Source: Nocardia farcinica
Lineage (GTDB): Bacteria > Actinomycetota > Actinomycetes > Mycobacteriales > Mycobacteriaceae
Direction of reading: 5' to 3'
NCBI RefSeq assembly: GCF_001182745.1
Contig: NZ_LN868938.1
Coordinates: 3,224,001 to 3,288,000, forward strand
DNA: 64,000 nucleotides
The translations under genes and the position numbers were made by a program. Within the stretch, counting starts at the first letter, position 1. Every line of letters begins with the position of its first letter. Below the pieces are notes generated by a model. The model was not told where the DNA came from, did not search any database, and saw nothing but the letters and a program-made list of their open reading frames with translations. Shown in pieces: positions 16,001 to 27,309 of this stretch.

Positions 16001-19000
16001 GGGTGCTCCGCAGGCGCAGGCCGCGCGGGGTGTCGGCGAAACCGGCGTCGGTGAGGAAGGCGGCGAAGGTGTTGCCGTGCACGGTTTCCCCGTCGATGCG
16101 GTCGATCACCAGCGCATCGACGCGGCCGTGGGACACCACCTCCGCCAGGGCGGTCGCGGCGGCCCGGCGGGCGGTGGGGTCGGTGGTGAAGGTGAGCAGC
16201 GTCTTGCCACCGCGTTCCAGGTACAGCACGAGCTCACCGCCGACGAGCACGACCAGCGCGCCCGCCTTGCGGCCGGGCCGGTGCCCACCCTCCCCCTCGT
16301 TCTTGGGCCAGGGCAGTGCCGCCCCGTACGGGTTGGCGGGGTCGCAGGCCGCCAGCACCAGACCGCTCGGCGCGGGGGCACGATCGCCCGGCCTGCCGCG
16401 GTCGGTGTCGTGGGAGCGCAGCCGATCCACCACGTCGGTGGTGGAGAACTGGGCGCCGCCCAGCGAGTCGACGAAGTAGCCGCGGCGGCAGCGGCCGCGA
16501 TCCTCGAACTCGGTGAGCACCCGGTACATCAGCGCGAAGCCGCCCGGCACGCCCTCGTTCTGCACCGAGCCCCTGGTGAGCACGCCGTAGCGCTCGAGCA
16601 GCATGTCGGCGGTGGCGTGCGCGCGCACGGTGTTGTCGGTGGCCCGCTCGGGCAGCAGCGACCAGCGCCCGGCCACGGCGGGCGGGCCGGTGCGCGTCGG
16701 CAGGCTGGGACGTGGCAGGTAGGCGCGGCCACGGGGGCGCGGCGCGGGGTGCGGTGCGCGGTGGTGGTGCGGGTGGTGCCCGACAGCAGCGCGCGCACCG
16801 GGGCGAAGGTGTCCCCGGCGACCAGCCCGGCCCACACCAGCTCCCACAGCGCCGCGGCGACGGCGGTGTCGTCGAGCAGGCCGGTGGCATCGCTGAGCTG
16901 ACGGAAGAAGTAGGCGCCGCCGCCGTGCAGGACCGGCGGCAACGGCACCGGGCCGTCGGCGCCGGCGCGCGGGGCGGGCGTCGCGCCGAGCGCCGCCAGC
17001 AGCCGTAGGTGGGTCTCGGAGAGTTCGATGTCGTCGGGCGGGGGCAGCGTGAACGGCGCCTGCTCGGCCAGGTGCAGGGCGATCCAGCCGTCCTTGCCGG
17101 TGATGGCGCCGTGCCCGGACCAGATCACCTCGCCGGTGGCCGTCAACTCGTCGAGCATGGCGGGGGTGTAGTCGCGCACCCGGGCGGGCAGGATCAGCGA
17201 TTCCCACGCCGAGGCGGGCGCGGGCACCCCGGCCAGTTGTTCCACCACCGTGGCGACGCCGTCGACGCCGCGCAGCTCCCCGGTGCCCACGTGCTGCCAC
17301 GCGGGCAGGAACCGGCCGAACGCCGCGGTGGCGACCGGCTCGACCTCGTGCCGTGCCGCCGCCAGCGAACGGCGCCGCAGCCGCCGTAACACCTGGGTGT
17401 CACACCACTCCCGGCCGCTCGCGCCCGGCGTGAATTCGCCCTCCACGACACGTTTCTCGGTCACGAGGCGGTGCAGCGCGGTGGCGGCCACCGCCGGTCC
17501 GATCCCGAAGCGCCGCGCTACCGCGTCGAGGCCGAACGGGGCGTGCGTGCGGGCATAGCGGCCGACGAGATCGCCGAGCGGATCGGCCACCGGCTCGATG
17601 AACGCGGCGGGGGTGCCGATCGGCAAGGGCACGCCGAGCGCGTCGCGCAGCCGGGACGCGTCTTCGACCGCGGCCCACCAGGTCCGGCCGGCGAAACTCA
17701 CCTCGAGGGCGCGCCGGGCGGCGACCAGTTCGGCGAACCAGCGGTGATGGGGGCCGGTCCCGTCGTCCGCCGGGAACTCCGACGGCTCCGGTTCGGCGCC
17801 GGCCATCGACCCGTCCGGCGCATCGTCCGCGGACCGCGTCGCCGCGGCGACGGACGGATCGGCCTCCGGTAGCCCGGTGTCGGCGACCTCGTCGGCTCGC
17901 CCGCGCACGCACCGCTGCCCCGCTTCCTCCGGCGTCAGCGGGCCGAGCAGCCGCAGCAGGTCGGCCAGGCCCTCGGCGTCGCGGGCGCGGCGTTCGGGGG
18001 TGAGACGTTGGAGTTCGCGTTCGGTCTGTTCGAGCACGGCGGTGTCGAGCAGTTCGCGCAGTTCCACCCGGCCGAGCAGTTCGGCGAGCAGGCCGGAATC
18101 CAGGGACAGGGCGGCGGCGCGGCGCTCGGCCAGCGGACTGTCGCCCTCGTACATGAACTGGCCGATGTAGTCGAACAGCAGCGCGTTCGCGAACGGCGAG
18201 GGCGTGGCGGTCTCCACCTCCACCAAGCGCACCTGCCTGCGCGCGACCCGGCCGAGCAGATCCCGCAGGGCGGGCAGGTCGTAGACGTCGCGCAGGCATT
18301 CGCGGACGGTCTCGAGCAGGATCGGGAAGTCGGGGAACTTGCGGGCCACGTCGAGCAGCTGCGCCGAGCGCTGCCGCTGCTGCCACAGCGGCGCGCGCTT
18401 GCCCGGGTCGCGGCGCGGCAGCAGCAGCGCCCGCGCCGCGCATTCCCGGAACCGGGAGGCGAACAGCGCCGAACCGCCGACCTGTTCGGTGACCAGGTCG
18501 TCGATCTCGTCGGGTTCGAAGACGAACAACTCCGCGCCCGGCGGATCGTCGGTGGTGTCGGGCAGCCGCACCACGATGCCGTCGTCGGAGGCGTTCGGCG
18601 CGGCGTCGACGCCGAAGCGCTCGCGCAGCCGCGCCCCGACCGCCAGCGCCCACGGCGCGTGCACCGGCAGCCCGAACGGGGAGTGCAGCACCAACCGCCA
18701 GTCCCCGAGTTCGTCCCGGAACCGCTCCACCACCAGTGTCTTGTCGGTGGGCAGGTGCCCGGTGGCCGCGCGCTGATCGTCCAGCAGCGCAACGAGATTC
18801 GCGGCGGCGTTGGCGTCCAGGCCGGCCCCGGCCAGCAACCCGCCGAGGTCGGTGTCGGCGGCGGCGTCCGCCCGGTTCGCGGTCTGTTTGGCGGCCTTGC
18901 GCACGAATTCACCCAGCGCGGCACCCAATTCGGCGGGACGGCCCAGCCCGTCACCGTGCCAGAACGGCAACCGGCCCGGCTGCCCGAACGCCGGGGTGAC

Positions 19001-20737
19001 CAGCACCCGGTCGAAGGTGATCTCCTCGATGCGCCAGCTGGTCGCGCCGAGGGCGAACACATCGCCCACCCGCGACTCGTAGACCATCTCCTCGTCGAGT
19101 TCGCCGACCCGGGTGTTCTTCTCCCCCACCATGTACACCGCGAACATGCCGCGATCGGGGATGGCGCCGCCGGACGTGACCGCCAGCCGCTGCGCGCCGG
19201 GCCGGCCGGTGAGCGTGCCCGCGTCCCGGTCCCACACCAGGCGGGGCCGCAGCTCGGCGAATTCGTCGGAGGGGTAGCGGCCGGAGAGCAGATCGAGCAC
19301 CGACTCGTAGGCCGACCGCGGCAGGGTGGCGAAGCTGCCGGTGGCGCGCACCGCGTCGAACCAGGCGTCGACGTCGATCGGTTCGAGCGCGCAGACCGCC
19401 ACGGTCTGCTGGGCCAGGATGTCGAGCGGGTGCGCGGGAATGCGCAGTGCCTCGATGCGGCCGGTGACCATTCGTTCGGCGGCGACCGCGCAGTGGATGA
19501 CGTCGGTGCGGTGCTTCGGGAACAGCACACCGCGCGAGATCTCGCCGACCTGGTGCCCGGCCCGGCCGATCCGCTGCAGCCCACTCGCCACCGACGGCGG
19601 CGCCTCCACCTGCACGACGAGGTCGACCGCGCCCATGTCGATACCGAGTTCCAGGCTGCTGGTGGCCACCACGCAGCGCAGCCGCCCGCTCTTGAGATCG
19701 TCCTCGATGAGGGCGCGCTGCTCCTTGCTCACCGAGCCGTGATGGGCGCGCGCGAGCAACTGCTCGGCGCCGTGGATCACCTCGGTGGACGGACCGAGTT
19801 GCGCGGGCGGAGCGTGCGAGGTGGACACCGGGTCACCGACGCGCGCGGCGTAGGCCTCGTTGAGCCGGGCGGTGAGCCGCTCGGCGAGCCTGCGCGAATT
19901 GGCGAACACGATCGAGGAGCGGTGCGCCAGCACCAGATCCACGATGGCCTCGTCCACGTGCGGCCAGATCGAGCCCGGCTGGTCGGACTCGCCCGGCTCG
20001 GTCATGTCCGGCACCGGCACCCGCACGGTGAGGTCGAAGGTCTTCGGGGCGGGCGGGGAGACGATCGTGATCGGCGCCGCGCCCACCAGGAACCGGCCCA
20101 CCTCCTCGGCCGGACGGACCGTCGCCGAGAGCCCGATCCGCTGCACCGGCCGTTCGGTCAGCATGTCCAGCCGGGCCAGCGACAGAGCAAGGTGCGCGCC
20201 CCGCTTGGAACCGGCGATGGCGTGCACCTCGTCGACGATGACCGTGCGTACCGTGCGCAGCGTCTCCCGCGCCGCCGAGGTCAGCATGAGGAACAGCGAC
20301 TCCGGCGTGGTGATCAGGATGTCGGGCGGGGTGCGTTGCATACTGCGCCGGGCCGCGGCGGGGGTGTCGCCGGAGCGCACGCCGACGGTGATCTCGGGCG
20401 GGTCGAGCCCGAGCCGCTTGGCGGTCTGGGTGATGCCGACCAGCGGCGCGCGGAGGTTGCGCTCGACGTCCACGGCCAGCGCCTTGAGCGGGGAGATGTA
20501 GAGCACGGTGGTGCCGGGTGGCGCGTCCGGGTCCGGCGCGGTGGCGGCGAGTTCGTCGATGGCCCACAGGAACGCCGAGAGGGTCTTGCCCGAGCCGGTC
20601 GGCGCCACCACCAGGGTGTGCTCCCCGGCCGCGATGGCCTGCCACGCGCCCAGCTGGGCCGAGGTCGGCGCGGGGAAGGCGCCGTCGAACCACTCCTGGG
20701 TCGCGCGGGAGAACACCGCGGTGGAGAACGAGACCAT
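15987..20737 (-). CDS. lhr: Lhr-type DNA helicase, with an apparent single-base frameshift
   Basis: Large ATP-dependent superfamily 2 helicase for DNA repair, about 1583 residues once the frame is restored. The first part has the Walker motif APTGSGKTLSAFLWA, DEVHAIAGSKRG (DEVH box), SATVRP and QRIGRAGHQ; a winged-helix region and a long C-terminal domain follow. Translation is in one frame from the ATG at 20737 to about 16738, then homology continues in another frame (RGRAYLPRPSLPTRTGPPAV onward) to the stop at 15987. The switch is at a run of five G (16733-16737): one more base would join the frames. Either a sequencing slip or a true mutation. A GTG at 20752 is an alternative start. Confidence 0.85.
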
Positions 20738-20818
20738 GAGTTCAGTGTGCACCCGCGCACCGACAGGCCCGCCGCCGCCGACCCGCGCCGCCGCGCGAGT
20801 GCCCGTACGCTTCGGTGC

Positions 20819-21361
20819 GTGCGTACGGTGCTCGGACTCGACCTGGTCGGCCACGGCATGACCGAGGCGATGCGCGCCGCCCGCTTCCCCGCCGACGAGC
20901 CGCTCACCGAGGGCGGCCGCAACGCACTGGCCGGGCGCCGGCCGTCGCGCGCCGCGACGGTACTCACCGCGCCGGAACGCCGGGCCGTGGAAACCGCCGA
21001 ACTGCTCGGCCTCACCGCCACGGTCGACGAGCGGCTGCGCGACCTGGACGCGGGTGCCTGGCGGGGCGCGGACCTGGCCGCGATCCCCGAGGAGCACCTG
21101 CGGGACTGGCTGAGCGACCCGGAATTCCGCGGTCACGGCGGCGAATCGGTGCTCGACGTGCTCGCCCGGACCGGCCGGTGGCTCGCGGACGTGGCCGACT
21201 CCGGGCGATCCACCGTCGCGGTCACGCATCCGGCGGTGATCCGGGCTGCCCTGGTGGTCGCGCTGGACGCGCCGCCCGCCGCGTTCTGGCGCCTGGACGT
21301 CGGCCCCGGTGCCGTGGTGCGCCTGCATCACCGCGGCCGCTGGAGCCTCCGGCTCCCCTGA
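20819..21361 (+). CDS. Histidine phosphatase superfamily protein with atypical active-site motif
   Basis: A 180-residue protein of the phosphoglycerate-mutase-like fold: LDLVGHGMTEA near the N-terminus, TAPERRAVETAELLG, RDLDAGAWRG and the C-terminal VTHPAVIRAALV. The usual RHG catalytic triplet reads GHG: the phosphate-binding Arg is replaced, while both catalytic His survive. Related actinobacterial proteins also have altered triplets, so it may act on another substrate or bind without catalysis. The GTG start has TACGCT (20806-20811) ending seven bases before it and no ribosome site, suggesting a leaderless transcript divergent from lhr. Confidence 0.75.
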   Translation: MRTVLGLDLVGHGMTEAMRAARFPADEPLTEGGRNALAGRRPSRAATVLTAPERRAVETAELLGLTATVDERLRDLDAGAWRGADLAAIPEEHLRDWLSDPEFRGHGGESVLDVLARTGRWLADVADSGRSTVAVTHPAVIRAALVVALDAPPAAFWRLDVGPGAVVRLHHRGRWSLRLP

Positions 21362-21466
21362 CCATCCCGTTGCCTTACGTTTGCTAACAACCCGGCCGCC
21401 GCGCGCGACAGATCGAACGGCGCCGTCCACCGCGCGCCGAACCCGCCGATCCCCGGGAGAACGACC

Positions 21467-21643
21467 ATGCCGCGCCGACCGCGCACCGCCGGGCCGCCGA
21501 TCCTCGCGGTAGCCACCAGGCTGCTCGTCGCCGTCCTCTGCTGCGCCGCGACCGCGCTGTTCAGCTATGCCCTGCTGCAACTGCCCACGCCGGCCGGCAC
21601 CGCCGAGACCCCGCGGCCCGCGATCGTCGCACCGCACCCTTGA
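21467..21643 (+). CDS. Small single-pass membrane protein
   Basis: A 58-residue ORF preceded by GGGAGA six to eleven bases before the ATG. A basic N-terminus (MPRRPRTAG) leads to one hydrophobic helix (about residues 14-38, LLVAVLCCAATALFSYALLQ) and a short Pro-rich tail. The codons have strong GC3 bias. It lies between the histidine phosphatase and the TetR gene. No family is recognised. Confidence 0.55.
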   Translation: MPRRPRTAGPPILAVATRLLVAVLCCAATALFSYALLQLPTPAGTAETPRPAIVAPHP

Positions 21644-21666
21644 CGCCCGGCCGCACCGCCGGATTG

Positions 21667-21683
21667 ACTGACAATCCGTCAGT
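21667..21683. promoter_or_regulatory. Probable autoregulatory operator of the TetR gene
   Basis: ACTGAC-aatcc-GTCAGT, a perfect six-base inverted repeat ending 18 bases before the TetR start codon. Position and symmetry suggest that the regulator represses itself. Confidence 0.5.
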
Positions 21684-21701
21684 TGATCGGGAGGAGCGGA
21701 C

Positions 21702-22295
21702 GTGGGCGAGCCGCGGCGGCGTATGTCGGCGGCCGACCGGCGCGATCAACTGCTCGACGTCGCCCGCGACATCGTGGTCGCCGAAGGCTTCGCCGCCGTC
21801 GGCATCGACCGCGTCGCCCGTATCGCCGGGGTCGCGCGGGCACTGATCTACCAGCAGTTCGGCGATCTGACCGGACTCACCACCGCGCTGCTCGAACGCG
21901 AGACCGAGACCGCCCTGCGCGGCATGCTCACCGTGGACTGGGCCGACGCCGACATCGACCGGGTCGGCCGCGGCATTCTCGCCTACCTGCACGCCGCGCC
22001 GATCAGCTGGCGCATCCTGCTCAGCCCGCCCGAGGGCGGCCCGGCCCTGCTGCGCGAACGTGTCGAGATCGGCCGCCGCTACGCCCGCGCCATCGGCGCC
22101 AGGCACCTGTCCCGCTACGCGGGGGTGCCGGTGGACCCGGACGGGCCCACCCAGCGGCTGGTGCACGCCGCGCTCGAGGAACTGCTGCGTCAGCACCTGG
22201 CCGATCCGGTGGCGTGTCCGGACGAGGTGGTGCTGCGCTACCTGCGCTCCCTGGTGGCCTGGGCGGTACGCGTCGAACAGGGTGCGCCGGACTGA
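21702..22295 (+). CDS. TetR-family transcriptional regulator
   Basis: A 197-residue repressor: helix-turn-helix in GFAAVGIDRVARIAGVARAL followed by IYQQFGDLTGL (about residues 28-60), then a variable ligand domain. AGGAG lies eight bases before the GTG. It is convergent with glpD, the stop codons being three bases apart, and its closest potential target is itself or the small membrane protein upstream. Ligand unknown. Confidence 0.85.
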   Translation: MGEPRRRMSAADRRDQLLDVARDIVVAEGFAAVGIDRVARIAGVARALIYQQFGDLTGLTTALLERETETALRGMLTVDWADADIDRVGRGILAYLHAAPISWRILLSPPEGGPALLRERVEIGRRYARAIGARHLSRYAGVPVDPDGPTQRLVHAALEELLRQHLADPVACPDEVVLRYLRSLVAWAVRVEQGAPD

Positions 22296-22298
22296 GTT

Positions 22299-24032
22299 TC
22301 AGCCCTCGCTCGGCACCGGTTCGAGGATCTGCGGGCGCGGCTCGGGCGCGGCGATGCGCAGCGCGTCGGCGGAGGCGTCGTCGGGCTGGGTCTGCGAGCG
22401 GACCTCGGCCTCCACCCGGGAGCGGTAGGTGTCGATCTCGCGCTCGATCTCGGCCTCGTCCCAGCCGAGCACCGGCGCGACCAGCCGCGCGACCTCCTCG
22501 GCGCAGTCCGCGCCGCGGTGGGCGTACTCGATGGAGATGCGGGTGCGCCGGGCCAGGATGTCGTCCAGGTGCAGCGCGCCCTCGGCCGCCGCGGCGTACA
22601 CCGCCTCCACCCGCAGATAGGACGGTGCGGCGGTGATCGGCTGCAACAGCTCCGGGCGGTCCTGGGCCAGCACCATCACCTCGTCGATCAGCGAGCCGTA
22701 GCGATCGAGCAGGTGCTTGATCCGGTACGGGTGCACGCCGTACATCTCGGCGAGTTGCACGGTCTGGTTCACCAGCGCGAAATAGCCGTCGGCGCCCAGC
22801 AGCGGCACCTTCTCGGTGATCGAGGGCGACACCCGCGCCGGGATGTCCTGCGCGGCTTCGTCGACCGCGTCGTAGGCCATCACCCGGTAGGTGGTGTACT
22901 TGCCGCCCGCGATGGCCACCAGGCCGGGCGCGATCCTGGCCACGGCGTGCTCGCGCGACAGCTTGGAGGTCGAATCGCTCTCCCCGGCCAGCAGCGGGCG
23001 CAACCCGGCGTACACACCGGTGATGTCGTCGTGGGTCAGCGGGGTGACCAGCACCTGGTTCACCCGGTCCAGCAGGTAGTCGATGTCCGCCTTGGTGGCG
23101 GCCGGGTGCGCCAGATCCAGGTTCCAGTCGGTGTCGGTGGTGCCGATGATCCAGTGCGCGCCCCACGGGATGACGAACAGCACCGAGGTCGCGGTGCGCA
23201 GGATCAGCGCGGTGTCGCTGACGATCCGGTCGCGCGGCACCACCACGTGCACACCCTTGGACGCGCGCACGTGGAACCGGCCGCGGGTCTGCGAGAGCGC
23301 CTGCACCTCGTCGGTCCACACCCCCGTGGCGTTGATCACCACGTGCGCCCTGACCTCGCCGGTGCGCCCGTCCTCGGTGTCGCGGATCTTCACCCCGACC
23401 ACCCGGTCGGCTTCCCGCAGGAACCCGACCACCTGGGTGGAGGTGCGGATGACCGCGCCGTAGTGGGCGGCGGTGCGCGCCACGGTCATGGTGTGGCGGG
23501 CGTCGTCGACCACGGTGTCGTAGTAGCTCACCCCGCCGATCAGCGCGTCGCGGCGCAGGCCGGGTGCCAGCCGCAGCGCGCCGTGCCTGGTCAGGTGGCG
23601 TTGCCCGGGAACGGATTTGGCGCCGCCCATGGTGTCGTAGAGCACCAGGCCCGAGGCCACGTACGGCCGCTCCCAGCCGCGATGGGTCAGCGGGTAGAGG
23701 AACCGCAGCGGCTTCACCAGGTGCGGCGAGAGCGTCGACAGCGCCAGCTCGCGCTCGCGCAGCGCCTCGCGCACCAGGCCGAATTCCAACTGCTCGAGAT
23801 AGCGCAGGCCGCCGTGGAACATCTTCGACGAGCGGCTCGACGTGCCGGAGGCGAGGTCACGTGCCTCCACCAGCGCCACGTCCAGGCCGCGGGTGGCCGC
23901 GTCCAGCGCGATGCCCGCGCCGACCACGCCGCCGCCCACGACGACCACGTCGAAATGCTCCTTGCCGAGTCGCTCCCAGGCCGTGCGGCGCTGCTCGGGG
24001 CCGAGGCACTGCGATTGCGGTCTCTTGGTCAT
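22299..24032 (-). CDS. glpD: Aerobic glycerol-3-phosphate dehydrogenase
   Basis: FAD-dependent, membrane-associated enzyme of 577 residues passing electrons from glycerol-3-phosphate to the quinone pool. The FAD motif DVVVVGGGVVGAGIALDAAT and the following SSKMFHGGLRYLEQ are typical; the C-terminal DAO_C domain runs from about residue 430. GGAGGAG precedes the ATG at 24032. It is divergent from glycerol kinase glpK, so the two form a glycerol-use locus. From memory, mycobacterial glpD2 lies beside lpdA. Confidence 0.93.
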   Translation of the reverse strand: MTKRPQSQCLGPEQRRTAWERLGKEHFDVVVVGGGVVGAGIALDAATRGLDVALVEARDLASGTSSRSSKMFHGGLRYLEQLEFGLVREALRERELALSTLSPHLVKPLRFLYPLTHRGWERPYVASGLVLYDTMGGAKSVPGQRHLTRHGALRLAPGLRRDALIGGVSYYDTVVDDARHTMTVARTAAHYGAVIRTSTQVVGFLREADRVVGVKIRDTEDGRTGEVRAHVVINATGVWTDEVQALSQTRGRFHVRASKGVHVVVPRDRIVSDTALILRTATSVLFVIPWGAHWIIGTTDTDWNLDLAHPAATKADIDYLLDRVNQVLVTPLTHDDITGVYAGLRPLLAGESDSTSKLSREHAVARIAPGLVAIAGGKYTTYRVMAYDAVDEAAQDIPARVSPSITEKVPLLGADGYFALVNQTVQLAEMYGVHPYRIKHLLDRYGSLIDEVMVLAQDRPELLQPITAAPSYLRVEAVYAAAAEGALHLDDILARRTRISIEYAHRGADCAEEVARLVAPVLGWDEAEIEREIDTYRSRVEAEVRSQTQPDDASADALRIAAPEPRPQILEPVPSEG

Positions 24033-24084
24033 CTCGACTCCTCCAGCCGACTGGTCTGCGAGCGCTTCCCTACAGGCTAAGCAA

Positions 24085-24238
24085 TTCCCCGGTCACCCGA
24101 GCGGTACGCCCCGCGGGGTCGCACTCCGCGTCCGCCGCCGGGCGACGAACCGCTCAGGCTGTGCCCATCTGCCCGAGCCGGGGCGGCCTCCGTGGTCACA
24201 CTCCGCGGCCACCTCCGGCCGCTGACCGGCTCAGGCAA
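24085..24238 (-). repeat. Two tandem copies (reverse orientation) of a 77-79 bp dispersed repeat
   Basis: The 343 bases between glpD and glpK (24033-24375) hold no gene but about two units of the repeat family also found at 25873-26044 and 63852-64000, here on the minus strand. Unit boundaries (TCAGG on the plus strand) at 24231 and 24154 give a 77-base period; a decayed third unit extends towards glpD. The copies are more diverged than at the other two sites. Confidence 0.75.
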
Positions 24239-24375
24239 TCCACGAGCTACCCCGGCCGCACGCGGTCGTCCCCGCGTCGACACGGACTACTCGCCGGTAA
24301 CTACGGAGCTTAGTCCCGGCGGGCAGCGGTCGCGATGTGATCCCCGGCGAGCTCGCCGTTGCGTATCCTGCTGCC

Positions 24376-25872
<1,497 letters not shown>

Positions 25873-25875
<3 letters not shown>

Positions 25876-26044
25876 GCCGGGTCAGCGCCCGGAGGCGGCA
25901 GCGCAGCGTCACCACGAAGGGCGCCCCGGCACAGGCACGACAGACACAGCCTGAGCCGGGTCAGCGCCCGCAGGCGGCAGCGCAGCATCACCACGAAGGT
26001 GCGCCCCGGCACAGGCGGGCGGATACAGCCTGAGCCGGGTCAGC
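25873..26044 (+). repeat. Tandem 79-bp repeat spanning the glpK and aminotransferase stop codons
   Basis: Two nearly identical 79-base units (25873-25951, 25952-26030) and the start of a third. Each begins TGAGCCGGGTCAGCGCCCG and ends CACAGCC. The first TGA is the glpK stop; the GTCA of the third copy provides, on the other strand, the TGA stop of the convergent aminotransferase. The family recurs at 24085-24238 and 63852-64000. Confidence 0.9.
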
Positions 26045-27221
26045 CCGCCGCGTGGGCTTTCGCCAGGCGCTGCACCGCGTCGCTGAGCACCGGCGCTTCG
26101 GAGGTGGTGAAGCACATCCGCAGGGAGCCGCGGTATCCCTCGCTCACCGCGAAGGCCTGGCCGGGGACGTACGCGACACCGGCTTCGAGGGCGCGCGGCA
26201 GCATCTGTCCGGTGTCGGTGCCGTCGGTGAAGTCGGCCCACACGAACATGCCGCCCGCGGCATCGGTGCAGACGATGCGCTCACCGAAGGTCTCCCGCAC
26301 CGCGTGCACCAGGGCGGTGGCCCGGGCGCCGTAGACCGCGCGCACCCGGTCCACGTGGCCGGTCAGCCAGGTGGTGTCGGCCAGCAGCTCGGCGGCGATC
26401 TGCTGGGTCAGCGCCGAACCGCACAGGTCGGCGCCCTGTTTGAGCAGCTCGACCGCCCGGCACACCGGGTCCGGCGCGACCATCCAGCCGACTCGCAGGG
26501 TGGGCGCGATGATCTTCGAGGCGCTGGACAGCCGGATCACGGTGGGGGCGTGGCTCGCCACCGGCGCCGGTGCGGGCCGGTCGAACCAGAGTTCGCCGTA
26601 GGGATCGTCTTCGATCACCCAGAAGCCGTGTGTCTGGGCCAGTTCCGCGAGTTCGCGGCGGCGGGCCGGGCTCATGGTGACCCCGCCCGGGTTGTGGAAA
26701 TTGCTCACCGTGTGCACCACGGCGGGCCGCTCGCCGCGTCCGAGCAGCTCGCGCAGCACGTCCACCCGCATGCCCTCGGCGTCCAGCGGCACGGCGACGA
26801 TGCGGGCACCGGCGGCGCGGAACACCTGGAGCGCGCCCACGTAGGCCGGGTCTTCGACCACGACCAGGGCGCCCGGGTCGAGCAACACCTCCGCCAGCAG
26901 CGACAGCGCCTGCTGCGAGCCGTGCGTGACGAACACCTCCGCCACGGGCACGGTCCGGCCCAGCCGGGCGGACTCGCGTGCGGCCAGCACCTCCCGCAAC
27001 GGCCCCCACCCCGGCGATTCGGTGTACTGGAGACAGCCGGGGCCGCGCAGGGCCGCGTCGGCGGCGGCCGCGATGCGTTCCCGCGGCATCAGCTCGGCGT
27101 CGGGCAGGCCGCCGGCGAGGCTCACGATGTCGGCGTGGGCGGTGAGTTTCAGCAGGTCACGGATCGCCGAGCTGGTGAGTCCGCCGAGCTTACCGGCCAG
27201 CGGTGGCAGGGTCGACGACAT
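26040..27221 (-). CDS. PLP-dependent class I/II aminotransferase (2-aminoadipate transaminase-like)
   Basis: A 393-residue fold-type I aminotransferase of the ARO8/LysN-like group: IVSLAGGLPDAELMP near residue 38, QYTESPGWGPLREVLA, SNFHNPGGVTMSPARR, VIEDDPYGELWFDR and the PLP-lysine segment RLSSASKIIAPTLRVGW. It has no MocR-type HTH domain. The ATG at 27221 follows GGAGG. Given the lysine genes 18 kb away a role with 2-aminoadipate is conceivable, but branched-chain or aromatic amino acids are equally possible. Confidence 0.85.
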   Translation of the reverse strand: MSSTLPPLAGKLGGLTSSAIRDLLKLTAHADIVSLAGGLPDAELMPRERIAAAADAALRGPGCLQYTESPGWGPLREVLAARESARLGRTVPVAEVFVTHGSQQALSLLAEVLLDPGALVVVEDPAYVGALQVFRAAGARIVAVPLDAEGMRVDVLRELLGRGERPAVVHTVSNFHNPGGVTMSPARRRELAELAQTHGFWVIEDDPYGELWFDRPAPAPVASHAPTVIRLSSASKIIAPTLRVGWMVAPDPVCRAVELLKQGADLCGSALTQQIAAELLADTTWLTGHVDRVRAVYGARATALVHAVRETFGERIVCTDAAGGMFVWADFTDGTDTGQMLPRALEAGVAYVPGQAFAVSEGYRGSLRMCFTTSEAPVLSDAVQRLAKAHAAG

Positions 27222-27309
27222 CGAAACCTCCGGGAACGGCACGGAACGGGATACCCCACTGTTTCACATCCCCGACCAGAGAGTGAAACGGGTATCCCAG
27301 ATTCCGAGA

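Noticed and set aside
18008..20818. Long plus-strand open frame opposite lhr
   Set aside because: Only its last part (20819-21361) is a real gene; the rest is antisense to conserved helicase motifs.
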